DNA of 64,000 nt from Deltaproteobacteria bacterium (GTDB lineage: Bacteria > Myxococcota_A > Polyangia > Polyangiales > Ga0077539): assembly GCA_030694465.1 (NCBI GenBank), contig JAUXYJ010000102.1, positions 54,354 through 118,353 on the forward strand, in the 5' to 3' direction. The notes below the pieces were generated by a model. It was not told where the DNA came from and ran no database searches. It was given only the letters and a program-made list of their open reading frames with translations. A program made the position numbers and the translations under genes. This document shows positions 42,793-51,319 of the stretch, piece by piece (within the stretch, counting starts at the first letter, position 1; every line of letters begins with the position of its first letter).

Positions 42793-45108
42793 CTAAGGCG
42801 CGGCTCCGGCGATCGCGCTGCCGTAGCGCTCGTTGGCGACAGTGCCCATGTACTCGCGCCATGGTGGGCTGGCAATCCGCACTAAAGAACCAGCAAAAAT
42901 CTGCATAAGACCCGTGGCTGTTCTGCCACTCCGCTCGGCGCCGGGAGCGCCCACGAGGATGTCTGCGATGCCATCGCCGTTGAGATCTCCGCCGCCTACA
43001 AGCGTCGCGCCGAGCCCATCGTTGCTCATCGCACCCACGTGGGTCGAACCTGTCATCACGTCGATCCCCATGGCACCCCCATACCGGAGCGTAAAACTCC
43101 CCTGGCCCATCAACGGACTCGACGCGCCGGGCGCACCGATCGCGACGTCGTCAAAGCCATCTCGGTTGACGTCTCCTACACCAGCGACCGCAGCACCAAA
43201 GCGCTCGAGCGCCCCGACGGTGAGCATCGACCCTGTCATCATCGCAAAAGGTACCGTCATTCGGCCTTGAAAAAAGCTGACCGCTCCGCCTCGTGAGGCC
43301 ATCGGCGCGCCCACGATCACGTCTGCCAGCCCGTCGCCGTTCACATCACCGCTGAACGCTACCGAGGCCCCAAATCGATCGCCCGTTGCGACCCCCGAGA
43401 GGATGCCGTCCGACGGCATCAAGGGCCGAATCGAGCGCCCGAGATGCACCTCAACAGTGCCCGAGCTCGCCATGCCTGTCCCTGACGCGCCAGGCGCACC
43501 CACGATCACATCGGTCCGGCCGTCTCCATTGAGGTCCGCACCCCCGCTCATCGCCTCGCCAAACCGATCCCCCGCGGCGCGGCCCAGCGCGGGGTTCTGG
43601 CGTGCGGGCATTGCCCCTGTCGGGCGCCCCAGAAAGAGCCACACGCCGCCGCTCATGGCGCCGTTTGTGCTGTGTGCCGGAGAGCTCGCGAGAAAGTCTC
43701 CGTAGCCATCCCCGTCAAAGTCCCCAGCGCCGGTGACCACCGTACCAAAGCGCTCGACCCCCGTCGGACCAAGCGTGAAGCCAGGTGTCGCTGAGAGGCC
43801 TGTTGCGCTGCCAAAATACAAGTAGATCCTTCCACTCGACCCGCCGGGAGCGCCCACCAAGAGATCCCCGTAGCCATCTCCGTTGACGTCCCCTACACCC
43901 GCCACGGATGCACCAAACTCCGTGTTGGGGACCGGAGCGATCAGCGCGATCGGGACACGCAGAGCGGACGTGTTTCCGTAATAGACCTGCACGCGCCCCG
44001 TCCCCGGAGACCCCACGGCGATGTCGTTGAGACCGTCGCCATTGAGGTCCATCCCAAAGCCCGAGACCGTGTCATTCATGCTCGGCATCGCCCGCGTCAC
44101 AAAGAACTGCCACACAGGGCTCTGCGCCATCGGACGCATCATCGCGTCCATCGGAGTCACTCGCCAAAACCACCAACCAGGCGACCGCATCGTAGGAGGT
44201 CTGACAAAATCCACAGCCGTGAGCGTATCGCACGCCTGGCTCATCGCCCTGTCGGTACAGATCTCGACGCGCGCGTTGACCGCGCCCGTCGGCAAGGCCC
44301 AGCGCAAAGTAGGGCGCGGGATCGTCATGCGCGAACCGCTCATCGGCGATCGCAGCTGGATCGGCATCGATGCGGATCCATCCGCATCACTGGCATCGCT
44401 GGCATCGCTGGCATCACTGGCAGCTCCAGTGTCACTCGCGTCACTCGCGTCACTCGCGTCGAGACCCACGACGACATCGGTGCTCACGTCGTCCGAAGAG
44501 ACCTCCGGCACGGATGAATCCGTTGGCTCTGCGCGCTCGGCGAAGTTGTCCGCGTCCAGCAATTCTCCAGGCAAAATCGGAACAGTGGGCAACGCGAGGG
44601 GTGCACACACGCCCTCGTCGCCACAGGTCTGCCCCTGCTCGATGCACAGCCGCGCCACGGTGCACTGCCCAGGGCTCCCGCCCACACAGCCGGTCGCTCG
44701 GGCCGCACACGCCTCGTGAAAAAACATGCTCGCCCGCTGGGGTGCGCGCTCAATCAACGAGACCCGCTGGAGCCGCTCGATCCGCAGCGGAGGGAGCGCA
44801 CCGTCTCCCGCCACCTCGAGCACCGCGTACACGCTCATCACGCCGGTCCGTGGCCCCTCGACACGTGGGACCAGCCCTACGCTCCCCGGAAACAGCGCCC
44901 GCTGGCTGTTGTTAATCCGCGTCACCGAGCCCTCGATCATACGGAGTTCTTCGACGCCGACCTCGCCCATGCGCGTGAGAATACTCAGCGAAATCGCCCG
45001 CGAAGCGCTCACATTGCTGTCCACCGAGAGCACGACCTCGGTCGGCCTAGCCTTGCAACTGACCGCGGACAGCAAGACCCCCAAAGCGACCCAGTGTGTG
45101 CTCCGCAT
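42793..45108 (-). CDS. FG-GAP repeat lipoprotein B
   Basis: A 771-residue paralogue of lipoprotein A in the same orientation. It has a signal peptide with Cys at LLSAVSCKARPTE, the same first domain (VVLSVDSNVSASRAISLSIL, RMIEGSVTRINNSQRALFPG), the Cys segment CVGGSPGQCTVARLCIEQGQTC and a DASDASDTGAASDASDASDA stalk encoded by repeated GAxGCGAGT-type codons (44392-44462). Then come FG-GAP blades (GVGDVNGDGYGDLLVGAPG, GAGDFDGDGYGDFLASSP, GDVNRDGFDDVAIGAPG). ATG 45108 was chosen by analogy with A; longer starts at 45153 or 45249 exist. Tandem duplication with divergence in the stalk is evident. Confidence 0.85.
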   Translation of the reverse strand: MRSTHWVALGVLLSAVSCKARPTEVVLSVDSNVSASRAISLSILTRMGEVGVEELRMIEGSVTRINNSQRALFPGSVGLVPRVEGPRTGVMSVYAVLEVAGDGALPPLRIERLQRVSLIERAPQRASMFFHEACAARATGCVGGSPGQCTVARLCIEQGQTCGDEGVCAPLALPTVPILPGELLDADNFAERAEPTDSSVPEVSSDDVSTDVVVGLDASDASDASDTGAASDASDASDASDADGSASMPIQLRSPMSGSRMTIPRPTLRWALPTGAVNARVEICTDRAMSQACDTLTAVDFVRPPTMRSPGWWFWRVTPMDAMMRPMAQSPVWQFFVTRAMPSMNDTVSGFGMDLNGDGLNDIAVGSPGTGRVQVYYGNTSALRVPIALIAPVPNTEFGASVAGVGDVNGDGYGDLLVGAPGGSSGRIYLYFGSATGLSATPGFTLGPTGVERFGTVVTGAGDFDGDGYGDFLASSPAHSTNGAMSGGVWLFLGRPTGAMPARQNPALGRAAGDRFGEAMSGGADLNGDGRTDVIVGAPGASGTGMASSGTVEVHLGRSIRPLMPSDGILSGVATGDRFGASVAFSGDVNGDGLADVIVGAPMASRGGAVSFFQGRMTVPFAMMTGSMLTVGALERFGAAVAGVGDVNRDGFDDVAIGAPGASSPLMGQGSFTLRYGGAMGIDVMTGSTHVGAMSNDGLGATLVGGGDLNGDGIADILVGAPGAERSGRTATGLMQIFAGSLVRIASPPWREYMGTVANERYGSAIAGAAP

Positions 45109-45216
45109 CCGCGGGGCGCGGGCCTCAAAGCTTCTCTCGCGAGGTGTCTTCACCATGAGGCTCGGTACCGTATTTCTTTGTGGCTGTGCCGCCGATGTCA
45201 GCAGTGAACGAGTGAC

Positions 45217-45232
45217 CCGGCGACGTCGCCGG
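45217..45232. repeat. dispersed palindrome CCGGCGACGTCGCCGG, exact, after pilT
   Basis: Exact copy with TGACCCGG...CCGGATGA flanks, 7 bp past the pilT stop on the minus strand. Confidence 0.9.
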
Positions 45233-45238
45233 ATGAGT

Positions 45239-46819
45239 CTATTTTCCAAGCTCGGGGAGCGTAAACCCGGCGCCCGTGAGCAGCCCTCGCATCTCGCCCT
45301 TGTTCACGGACTTCATGTAGGCCTCTTTGGGATCCACAAGCCCACGCTTGCAGAGATCCAAGAGCGAGTCGTTCATGGTCTGCATGCCGATCGCGCGCGA
45401 GGTCTGCATGACACCCGGGAGCTGAAAGGTCTTGCCCTCACGGATAAGGTTGGACACCGCGGGATTGCCGATCAAAACCTCGTACGCGGCGATCCGGCCG
45501 CCGCCGATTTTCTTGCACAAAACCTGCGCGATCACGCCCTTGAGTGACTCTGCCAACATCGTCCGGATCTGCGCCTGACGGTCCGCCGGAAACTGGTCGA
45601 TAATGCGATCCACCGTCGAGGGCGCCGTCGTCGTGTGCAGTGTCCCAAAGACCAAGTGACCCGTCTCTGCGGTCTCGATCGCGATCGAGATGGTCTCGAG
45701 GTCTCGCATCTCGCCCACGAGCACGATGTCCGGATCTTCACGAAGCGCCGCACGAAGCGCCGCCTTAAAAGAGTCTGTGTGCATGCGCACCTCGCGCTGG
45801 TTGACCAGGCAGTGCTTGTTCTCGTGCACAAACTCGATGGGGTCTTCGATCGTAATAATGTGGTCTTCGCGAGACATATTGATCACGTCGATCAACGTCG
45901 CGAGCGTCGTGGACTTGCCCGATCCCGTCGGCCCGGTGACCACGACGAGGCCCTTGGTGAGATTACATAAATCCAGCACGGGTCTTGGCAAACCCAGCTT
46001 TTCTGCTGACAGAATCTCAAACGGAATCCGTCGAAACACCGCCCCGATCCCACGCCGGTCCATAAACGCGTTGCCTCGAAAGCGCGCGACGCCTTCAATT
46101 TCAGACGCCCAATCCGAGTCTTTTTTCTTGTCGAACTCCTCGCGATTGAGCGGCGGCATCATCGCGTAGATCATCGACTTGAGCATGTTGTGCTCGAGAA
46201 TGGGCCCGTCTTCGAGATTCTGGATCTCGCCGTGCAGACGGATCTTGGGCGGGTTTCCGGTCGAGAGATGCAAGTCCGAGCCGTTGAGTATCGCGAGCAT
46301 CCGCAGCCAGCGCTCGATCCCAATGGGGCCGTAGTCTTCGTTGGGAAGCGCCGCGGCCGCGGCACGTCGATGCGACGAGCTCCCGCCGTCGTCCGTGATG
46401 TGCCCCGAGACCATCGGCGCGGGCGAGACCTGCTCGACCACACCCACCGTGGCAGGGCGCATGTTGTTACGTGGCGGCGCGTTGGGTTGCGCTGGCTGCT
46501 GCGGTTGCTGTTGTCCGGGTGGATTCGCAGGGACAATCACCACGCGCCACGCGCCCGGGTTGGGCTGCACCTCGACGGTGACCGGCTCATTGGTCTCGTC
46601 GTAGATAAACCGTGTAGAGCGCCCCGCGCGCAGCTCTGCGATCGCTTCGGGAGGGGCCGCCTCTTGGATAATCGAGACGAGCTGACCGTGATCAATCGGC
46701 GTGTTGGACGCGCGATCTCCTTGCGCAAACCGCGCGGTCACAGGCGCACCCGAAGAAAGCAGCAGGCTCTGCGCTTCGTAGCGCATCAGATGCTGAACAT
46801 ACACGCTGAGTCTTTTCAC
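45239..46819 (-). CDS. pilT: type IV pilus retraction ATPase PilT
   Basis: Hexameric ATPase that retracts type IV pili, needed for twitching (S-motility in myxobacteria). The catalytic part shows Walker A GPTGSGKSTT, the Asp box TIEDPIEFVHE, Walker B DIVLVGEMRDLETI, His box TGHLVFGTLHT, and the PilT-specific tail around AIGMQTMNDSL (AIRNLIRE-like motif reads AVSNLIREGK). Length is 526 aa, about 150 longer than usual, because of an N-terminal extra domain (residues 1-115, itself resembling the PilT N-domain) and a Pro/Gln-rich linker (PPGQQQPQQPAQP). The extension may bind a regulator. Start ATG 46819. Confidence 0.9.
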   Translation of the reverse strand: MKRLSVYVQHLMRYEAQSLLLSSGAPVTARFAQGDRASNTPIDHGQLVSIIQEAAPPEAIAELRAGRSTRFIYDETNEPVTVEVQPNPGAWRVVIVPANPPGQQQPQQPAQPNAPPRNNMRPATVGVVEQVSPAPMVSGHITDDGGSSSHRRAAAAALPNEDYGPIGIERWLRMLAILNGSDLHLSTGNPPKIRLHGEIQNLEDGPILEHNMLKSMIYAMMPPLNREEFDKKKDSDWASEIEGVARFRGNAFMDRRGIGAVFRRIPFEILSAEKLGLPRPVLDLCNLTKGLVVVTGPTGSGKSTTLATLIDVINMSREDHIITIEDPIEFVHENKHCLVNQREVRMHTDSFKAALRAALREDPDIVLVGEMRDLETISIAIETAETGHLVFGTLHTTTAPSTVDRIIDQFPADRQAQIRTMLAESLKGVIAQVLCKKIGGGRIAAYEVLIGNPAVSNLIREGKTFQLPGVMQTSRAIGMQTMNDSLLDLCKRGLVDPKEAYMKSVNKGEMRGLLTGAGFTLPELGK

Positions 46820-46893
46820 GGCAGACGCGAGACTAGCAACTCATGCGCACATCTCGCGAGTGACTTTGCACGGATTGCGCACAATCGCGTGGA

Positions 46894-48516
46894 CTATGCG
46901 CCTAGGTGCAACCTGAGCGCGACCGCCGCCGCGCGCTTGTCAAAGGCCTGCCCCACGAGCTCTGCGCGCTGACTAATTCGCTCAAATGTCTCGACCAAAA
47001 AGAGCCCGAAGCGCTCGCACTCGTTGATCGCTGAGATCATCCGCGCGGGGTCGACAAAGTCCGACTCGTGGAGGCCCTCGATCGCGGTCAAAAAACGATC
47101 AAAGTCTGGATAATCGCTGGCGCGCAAGAGCTGGTAGCCCATCGAGCGAAAGTACCCAAGAAACTCTCGCACGAACTGAAAGCTCGACTGGCTCCCCCAC
47201 GCGTCGTCGCTCTCGGGCACAGCCCGCGCGCGGGTCACAAACGCCCGAAGGACCTGCGCAAACATCCACACGTCCCGACGCAAGCGCTCGCTGACGGTGC
47301 GCTTGGCATCGAGCCCGTCAAACAAATCGCCGGTGTCCAGCGAGGGACGGATGGCCTGTGCGAGCCGCACGACAGCGCTCTGCACGACCTCGTCGAGGCC
47401 ATCCATCGCGCTCACGACGCCGCGCGCAAGATCCGCGGACGAGGGCGAGCGCTGCGACGAAGGGACGCGCACCTCGAAGACCGCGCGGATTTCAACGCGA
47501 AGGGACGACGCGATCGCCTCGAGCGTGCCTCGCAGCGATGCCAACCAGTGCGCCTCGATCGCGAGCTGATCAAACCGCTGACCGATTTCGCGCGCGGGGA
47601 TCTTGAGAAGCTCACGCTCATAGCCGTCTGCGAGCACCGCGCCTGCGCGCCCCCGGAGGTAGCCCACGATCGCGCGCGCATCCGAGCGCAAGAGCGCCAA
47701 GAGCACATACACGCGCTGCAGCTGCTGGGGTTCGCCCACGAGCGCGCGCACGAGCTGCGAGTAGCGCAGCAACCGAAACATCGAGAGAAATCCCAGCGCG
47801 GTCACACGATGTGCGGCGTCGTTGTCGACCGCTTGGATCACGTCGAGCGCAGGCACCGTGCGGATGCGATCGAACTCGGGTCTAAACTCGAGCGCGATCA
47901 GCGGGTTAAAGAACTGGTTGCGTGCGATCTCGCGCTGGACCATCGCGAGCGACGCATGAAAGAGCCGAAAGGGCACGCGCTCAAGCCGCAAGAGCCCGTC
48001 CATCAGCTCGCCGATGAGCGTGAGCGAGTGGCGCAAATGCAGCAGCGCGTCTTCGGGAGACTCTTGCACCGCCGCGTCTCGTTGCATGCGCGCCCGCGCA
48101 GGATCCTCGGGCAACAGCGTCTCAAGATAGCGCTGAAACACGTACGCACGGTCACGCGTGTCCAAGAGCTGGCGACACAAAGTCACCACACGAAACAAGG
48201 TCATCCGCGCGATCGTGAGCTCTTCTTTAAAGTCCAACGCGACCGTGGGCGAGCGCTTGGCGCCTCCGGGGTGGTTGCGCGGGTTGGCAAAGCACACGAG
48301 CCCCTTGAGCAACATCTCGAGCTCGAAGAGCGTCTCTTCTTTGCGATCCCATCGCAGACCCGCAAACCACGCGTCGCGGGCCGCCGCCTGCTCTCGCCGA
48401 AGCCCGCGCGTATCGCGCAGCAAATCAGCGTACGGATCACGCACACGCCCTCGGCCCAGCGGGGTAAGGCTACGGGGGGGTGGTGCCGGTTGGCGGGTCT
48501 CGGATGCCATGAGCAA
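46894..48516 (-). CDS. large helical protein of unknown function
   Basis: A 540-residue protein, almost entirely predicted alpha helix, Arg/Leu/Glu-rich, with no signal peptide, no membrane segment and no recognised motif. Landmarks are WDRKEETLFELEMLLKGLVCF, a conserved-looking FEFRPEFDRIRTVPALDVI-type stretch (LIALEFRPEFDRIR) and QFVREFLGYFRSMGYQLL. The start is ATG 48516 or ATG 48510, two codons later. It follows pilT's 5' end by 75 bp in the same orientation, so it may be upstream in one operon with pilT and could contribute to pilus function, but this is inferred from position only. Confidence 0.65.
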   Translation of the reverse strand: MLMASETRQPAPPPRSLTPLGRGRVRDPYADLLRDTRGLRREQAAARDAWFAGLRWDRKEETLFELEMLLKGLVCFANPRNHPGGAKRSPTVALDFKEELTIARMTLFRVVTLCRQLLDTRDRAYVFQRYLETLLPEDPARARMQRDAAVQESPEDALLHLRHSLTLIGELMDGLLRLERVPFRLFHASLAMVQREIARNQFFNPLIALEFRPEFDRIRTVPALDVIQAVDNDAAHRVTALGFLSMFRLLRYSQLVRALVGEPQQLQRVYVLLALLRSDARAIVGYLRGRAGAVLADGYERELLKIPAREIGQRFDQLAIEAHWLASLRGTLEAIASSLRVEIRAVFEVRVPSSQRSPSSADLARGVVSAMDGLDEVVQSAVVRLAQAIRPSLDTGDLFDGLDAKRTVSERLRRDVWMFAQVLRAFVTRARAVPESDDAWGSQSSFQFVREFLGYFRSMGYQLLRASDYPDFDRFLTAIEGLHESDFVDPARMISAINECERFGLFLVETFERISQRAELVGQAFDKRAAAVALRLHLGA

Positions 48517-48607
48517 ACCAAAGATACCACCCCCGTCGCGCCGGTGAGCGCCGATTGCAGTGCCCCGGACTTTGGCTCGCGGAGCCGCGACTTTACTGGG
48601 CGAGAAC

Positions 48608-48629
48608 GTCCAGCCACCGGTGGCGGGGG
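48608..48629. repeat. 22-bp repeat with palindromic core GCCACCGGTGGC, left copy
   Basis: The core is at 48613-48624. The same 22 bp recur at 50692-50713, so the pair brackets one FG-GAP gene as direct repeats. Confidence 0.75.
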
Positions 48630-48706
48630 CGCGGTTTCATCGACCCAGTTAAGCGAACGAAGACCATTGGTCAAATGCGATTTGGGCGACTACACTGATG
48701 TCCTCC

Positions 48707-50668
48707 ATGAAGATAGAACTGTGGACCTTGGTCGCGGCGCTCGGGGCGTTGGGGTGCGGGCAGAGCGTTGGACCTCGTGTGCCCAACGCGAACGATGGCG
48801 GTGACGTGGTGGAGGCGGCGAGCGTGCTCAACGACCGCGACCAGTGTCCCTCGGGACAAACCCTGTGCGGCGATGTCTGTGCCGACACGTCCGCCGACCC
48901 GCTTCACTGTGGAAGTTGCAATCGTATGTGCCCATATTCGGTAGGCGAGCGCGCGATGTGCATGCGCGGTGAGTGCCAATTGGAGTGCGCCGCGGGCTAC
49001 GTGCGGAGGCAAACGCGATGTGAACTCGCAGTCGTTCGGTTGATCGCACCAAGCAGCACAGGCACAGGTATTTCGCTCAATCTTTTCTCTTGGGAGCGTC
49101 CCCAAGGCGTGACCGTCGTCGAAGTGCAGTGGTGCCGCGATCGCACGATGACTCGTGACTGCAGCATCGCAAGCAGCACAGGCGACTCCGTCGTGCCGTC
49201 GCCATTCTTGCCGTTGGGTCGCTGGTACTGGCGCGCCCGCAGCTCTCCGCCCGACGCACCTGCTGGTGAATGGAGCACCGTATGGTCCTTTCGCGTGGCC
49301 GCAGCTTCTGGGCAGACGGCGGTTAGACGCGGCTCACGCGGCACACGCGGGAGCATGCCGGACTTTAACAGCGACGGCTTCGACGACCTCGTCGTGGGAG
49401 CCAAGCGTTTTAGCCCCACACAAGGACGCTTCGCCGTAGGTCGAATCGCGGTGTACATGGGCAGCCCGCAAGGCGTCACAGCGACACCGACGCAGGTCTT
49501 CGACGGGGTTCGGTCGTTGCACGCGATGGGTGGGCTGATCCGGCTCATTGGGGACATCAACGGCGATGGCTTCGCAGACCTCGCGGTGAGCTCAATTGCA
49601 GACCTACCCGAGACGGCGCGCGTCCCCGGCAGCATCCGGATCTTTCTCGGAAGCCCAAGTGGGCTCATCGAGACCACGCGCACAATTACCGGATATTTGG
49701 CAGAGAATCTAGGCATTCGAGACTTCTCCGGAGGGGATCTCAACGGCGATGGCTACTCGGATCTCGCCGTGGGACTTACGGCCTATGACCTTGGGCAAGT
49801 CGCGTCCACCCCCGGCCGCGTAGAGATCTATTTCGGCGGCTCTCAAGGGCTCTCACTCACTCCGTCACAAACGCTTCGTGGCACGCGCGAGCAGCTCTTC
49901 TTTGGCACGACGCTAACGGCCACGAGCAACATCGTCAGCCAGGGCTACTGCGACCTGCTTGTGTCGGCTCCTCAAACCATCGGCGACAATCTAAGACCGC
50001 AGTTGTTGGTCTTTCCCGGAGCCCCGGCCGGGGTGCAGCTCACGCCCTCTGACTCGATCAGTCCTCCGACAGCCGACACCTCTTGGTCCAATTTGCTGAG
50101 CACAACGGGAGATTTCGACGGAGATGGCTACGCGGATCTGGTCGCATCTGACTGGAGTAACAGCCAAGGCACACCCTATCCGCTGGGCAGCGTCTTTGTC
50201 TTTTCGCGCATCAGATCGAGGGGATTCGGATTGTCAGTAGAGCTGCAGGAGACCTCCGGAAGTGTGCATTTTGGAACATCGCTCGCAACCGGCGGCGACT
50301 TTGACGGCGACGGCGTCAACGAGCTTGTCGTGGGCAGCAACCTTCAACCCATGCCGCCATTGGTGTCGCGTGATATCTCCATCTTTAGGGGCAGTCTCAA
50401 CGGATTGCCCACCATCGTGACCGACACGAGGAGGTCGGACTCACCAGGCGAAAACTACTACCCACCGTTGCTCTCGACCTCGTTTGACCTCAACGGCGAC
50501 GGGTTCTCCGAGCTCATCGTGAGCACGCTAACCGCGGTGTCACAGCGTGGCGAACGGGGACGGATCACCGTGTATTCCGGGCAACGCGAGGGCGTGTCGG
50601 ACACCGCCAGGCACGTCCTGTGGGGACCTCCACAGAACACCTACTTTGGCAGCGAAATCGCTCGCTAA
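48707..50668 (+). CDS. FG-GAP repeat lipoprotein C
   Basis: A 653-residue surface lipoprotein. The signal peptide (ELWTLVAALGALGC) ends with lipobox LGC; the Cys-rich module CPSGQTLCGDVCADTSADPLHCGSC follows the linker. The middle region carries LNLFSWERPQGVTVVEVQW and a Trp-rich fibronectin-like part, then FG-GAP blades (DFNSDGFDDLVVGAK, GDINGDGFADLAVSS, GDLNGDGYSDLAVGL, GDFDGDGYADLVASD, GDFDGDGVNELVVGSN, FDLNGDGFSELIVST). ATG 48707 is chosen; an ATG three codons upstream is possible. The gene is flanked by direct copies of a 22-bp repeat (48608 and 50692). Confidence 0.83.
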   Translation: MKIELWTLVAALGALGCGQSVGPRVPNANDGGDVVEAASVLNDRDQCPSGQTLCGDVCADTSADPLHCGSCNRMCPYSVGERAMCMRGECQLECAAGYVRRQTRCELAVVRLIAPSSTGTGISLNLFSWERPQGVTVVEVQWCRDRTMTRDCSIASSTGDSVVPSPFLPLGRWYWRARSSPPDAPAGEWSTVWSFRVAAASGQTAVRRGSRGTRGSMPDFNSDGFDDLVVGAKRFSPTQGRFAVGRIAVYMGSPQGVTATPTQVFDGVRSLHAMGGLIRLIGDINGDGFADLAVSSIADLPETARVPGSIRIFLGSPSGLIETTRTITGYLAENLGIRDFSGGDLNGDGYSDLAVGLTAYDLGQVASTPGRVEIYFGGSQGLSLTPSQTLRGTREQLFFGTTLTATSNIVSQGYCDLLVSAPQTIGDNLRPQLLVFPGAPAGVQLTPSDSISPPTADTSWSNLLSTTGDFDGDGYADLVASDWSNSQGTPYPLGSVFVFSRIRSRGFGLSVELQETSGSVHFGTSLATGGDFDGDGVNELVVGSNLQPMPPLVSRDISIFRGSLNGLPTIVTDTRRSDSPGENYYPPLLSTSFDLNGDGFSELIVSTLTAVSQRGERGRITVYSGQREGVSDTARHVLWGPPQNTYFGSEIAR

Positions 50669-50691
50669 AATCACTTATCCGCAACACGCAA

Positions 50692-50713
50692 GTCCAGCCA
50701 CCGGTGGCGGGGG
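50692..50713. repeat. 22-bp repeat with palindromic core GCCACCGGTGGC, right copy
   Basis: Same 22 bp as at 48608-48629, same orientation. Core 50697-50708. It immediately precedes the stop of the convergent amidase gene. Confidence 0.75.
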
Positions 50714-50716
50714 GGT

Positions 50717-51319
50717 TCAGCGCCCGGGCTCTCTCAGCGCAGCCAGCGCTCGGGGCACATCGTCGGGCGCGCGCCACGGGCCCACTACGGGGCTCTCGTC
50801 GCCACGCAAGGCCGCGAGCGAGAGCACGCGCTCAGGGCCCAGCAGCGCAGGCCACGAGGGCGGAGGCGACTGCCACGCGCCCGAAGCGTCACGCATGTGC
50901 GACCGATCCGACGAAAATTCACGCAGATAGCGCCCGCCCTCGATCACGCGAACGCGTGGAGAAAACACTGGGTCCAGCCACTCCAACGCGCGCAACGCGC
51001 CAAAGCTAGCCCGCGCATAGGTCTCCCACGGACAGGCCATTGGACAGCACGAATCAGGGTCCCAGGCTTGCCACTCGCCCGCCACGCAGACCGCCGCAAG
51101 CACGTGGTAGTCCCAGAGCACCAAGCCATCGTCACGCGCGCTCGCGCGCTGCGCCATCAGCGCGGTCTGTGCGTGCGCGTTGCTCACGACCAGCGCCGCA
51201 GAGCACGCAACGCCTGCGTGCTTGTGGGCCGCATCGAGGAGCCACCAGACGTTCTCTTCGCAAAAGAGCGCGCAGTACGAGACCGGGCCCGCGGGGGTCT
51301 CAACGGGGTGTGTGCTCAT
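50717..51319 (-). CDS. N-terminal glutamine amidohydrolase (NTAQ1-like)
   Basis: A 200-residue cytoplasmic thiol amidase matching the eukaryotic NTAQ1 family, which converts N-terminal Gln of proteins to Glu as the first step of an N-degron pathway. The catalytic triad is preserved: C20 (ALFCEENVWWLL), H72 (LWDYHV) and D87 (QAWDPDS). The hallmark FSSDRSHMRDASGAWQSPPP matches the substrate-binding stretch of human NTAQ1 nearly residue by residue. ATG 51319 overlaps the upstream methyltransferase-like stop by four bases (ATGA). Eukaryotic NTAQ1 is about 205 aa, so the length is full. A bacterial substrate is unknown; N-terminal Gln is not among the classical bacterial primary degrons. Confidence 0.9.
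   Translation of the reverse strand: MSTHPVETPAGPVSYCALFCEENVWWLLDAAHKHAGVACSAALVVSNAHAQTALMAQRASARDDGLVLWDYHVLAAVCVAGEWQAWDPDSCCPMACPWETYARASFGALRALEWLDPVFSPRVRVIEGGRYLREFSSDRSHMRDASGAWQSPPPSWPALLGPERVLSLAALRGDESPVVGPWRAPDDVPRALAALREPGR

Noticed and set aside
47068..48804. 578-residue plus-strand frame
   Set aside because: Antisense to the helical protein at 46894 and runs into the FG-GAP gene; composition is Arg/His-rich.
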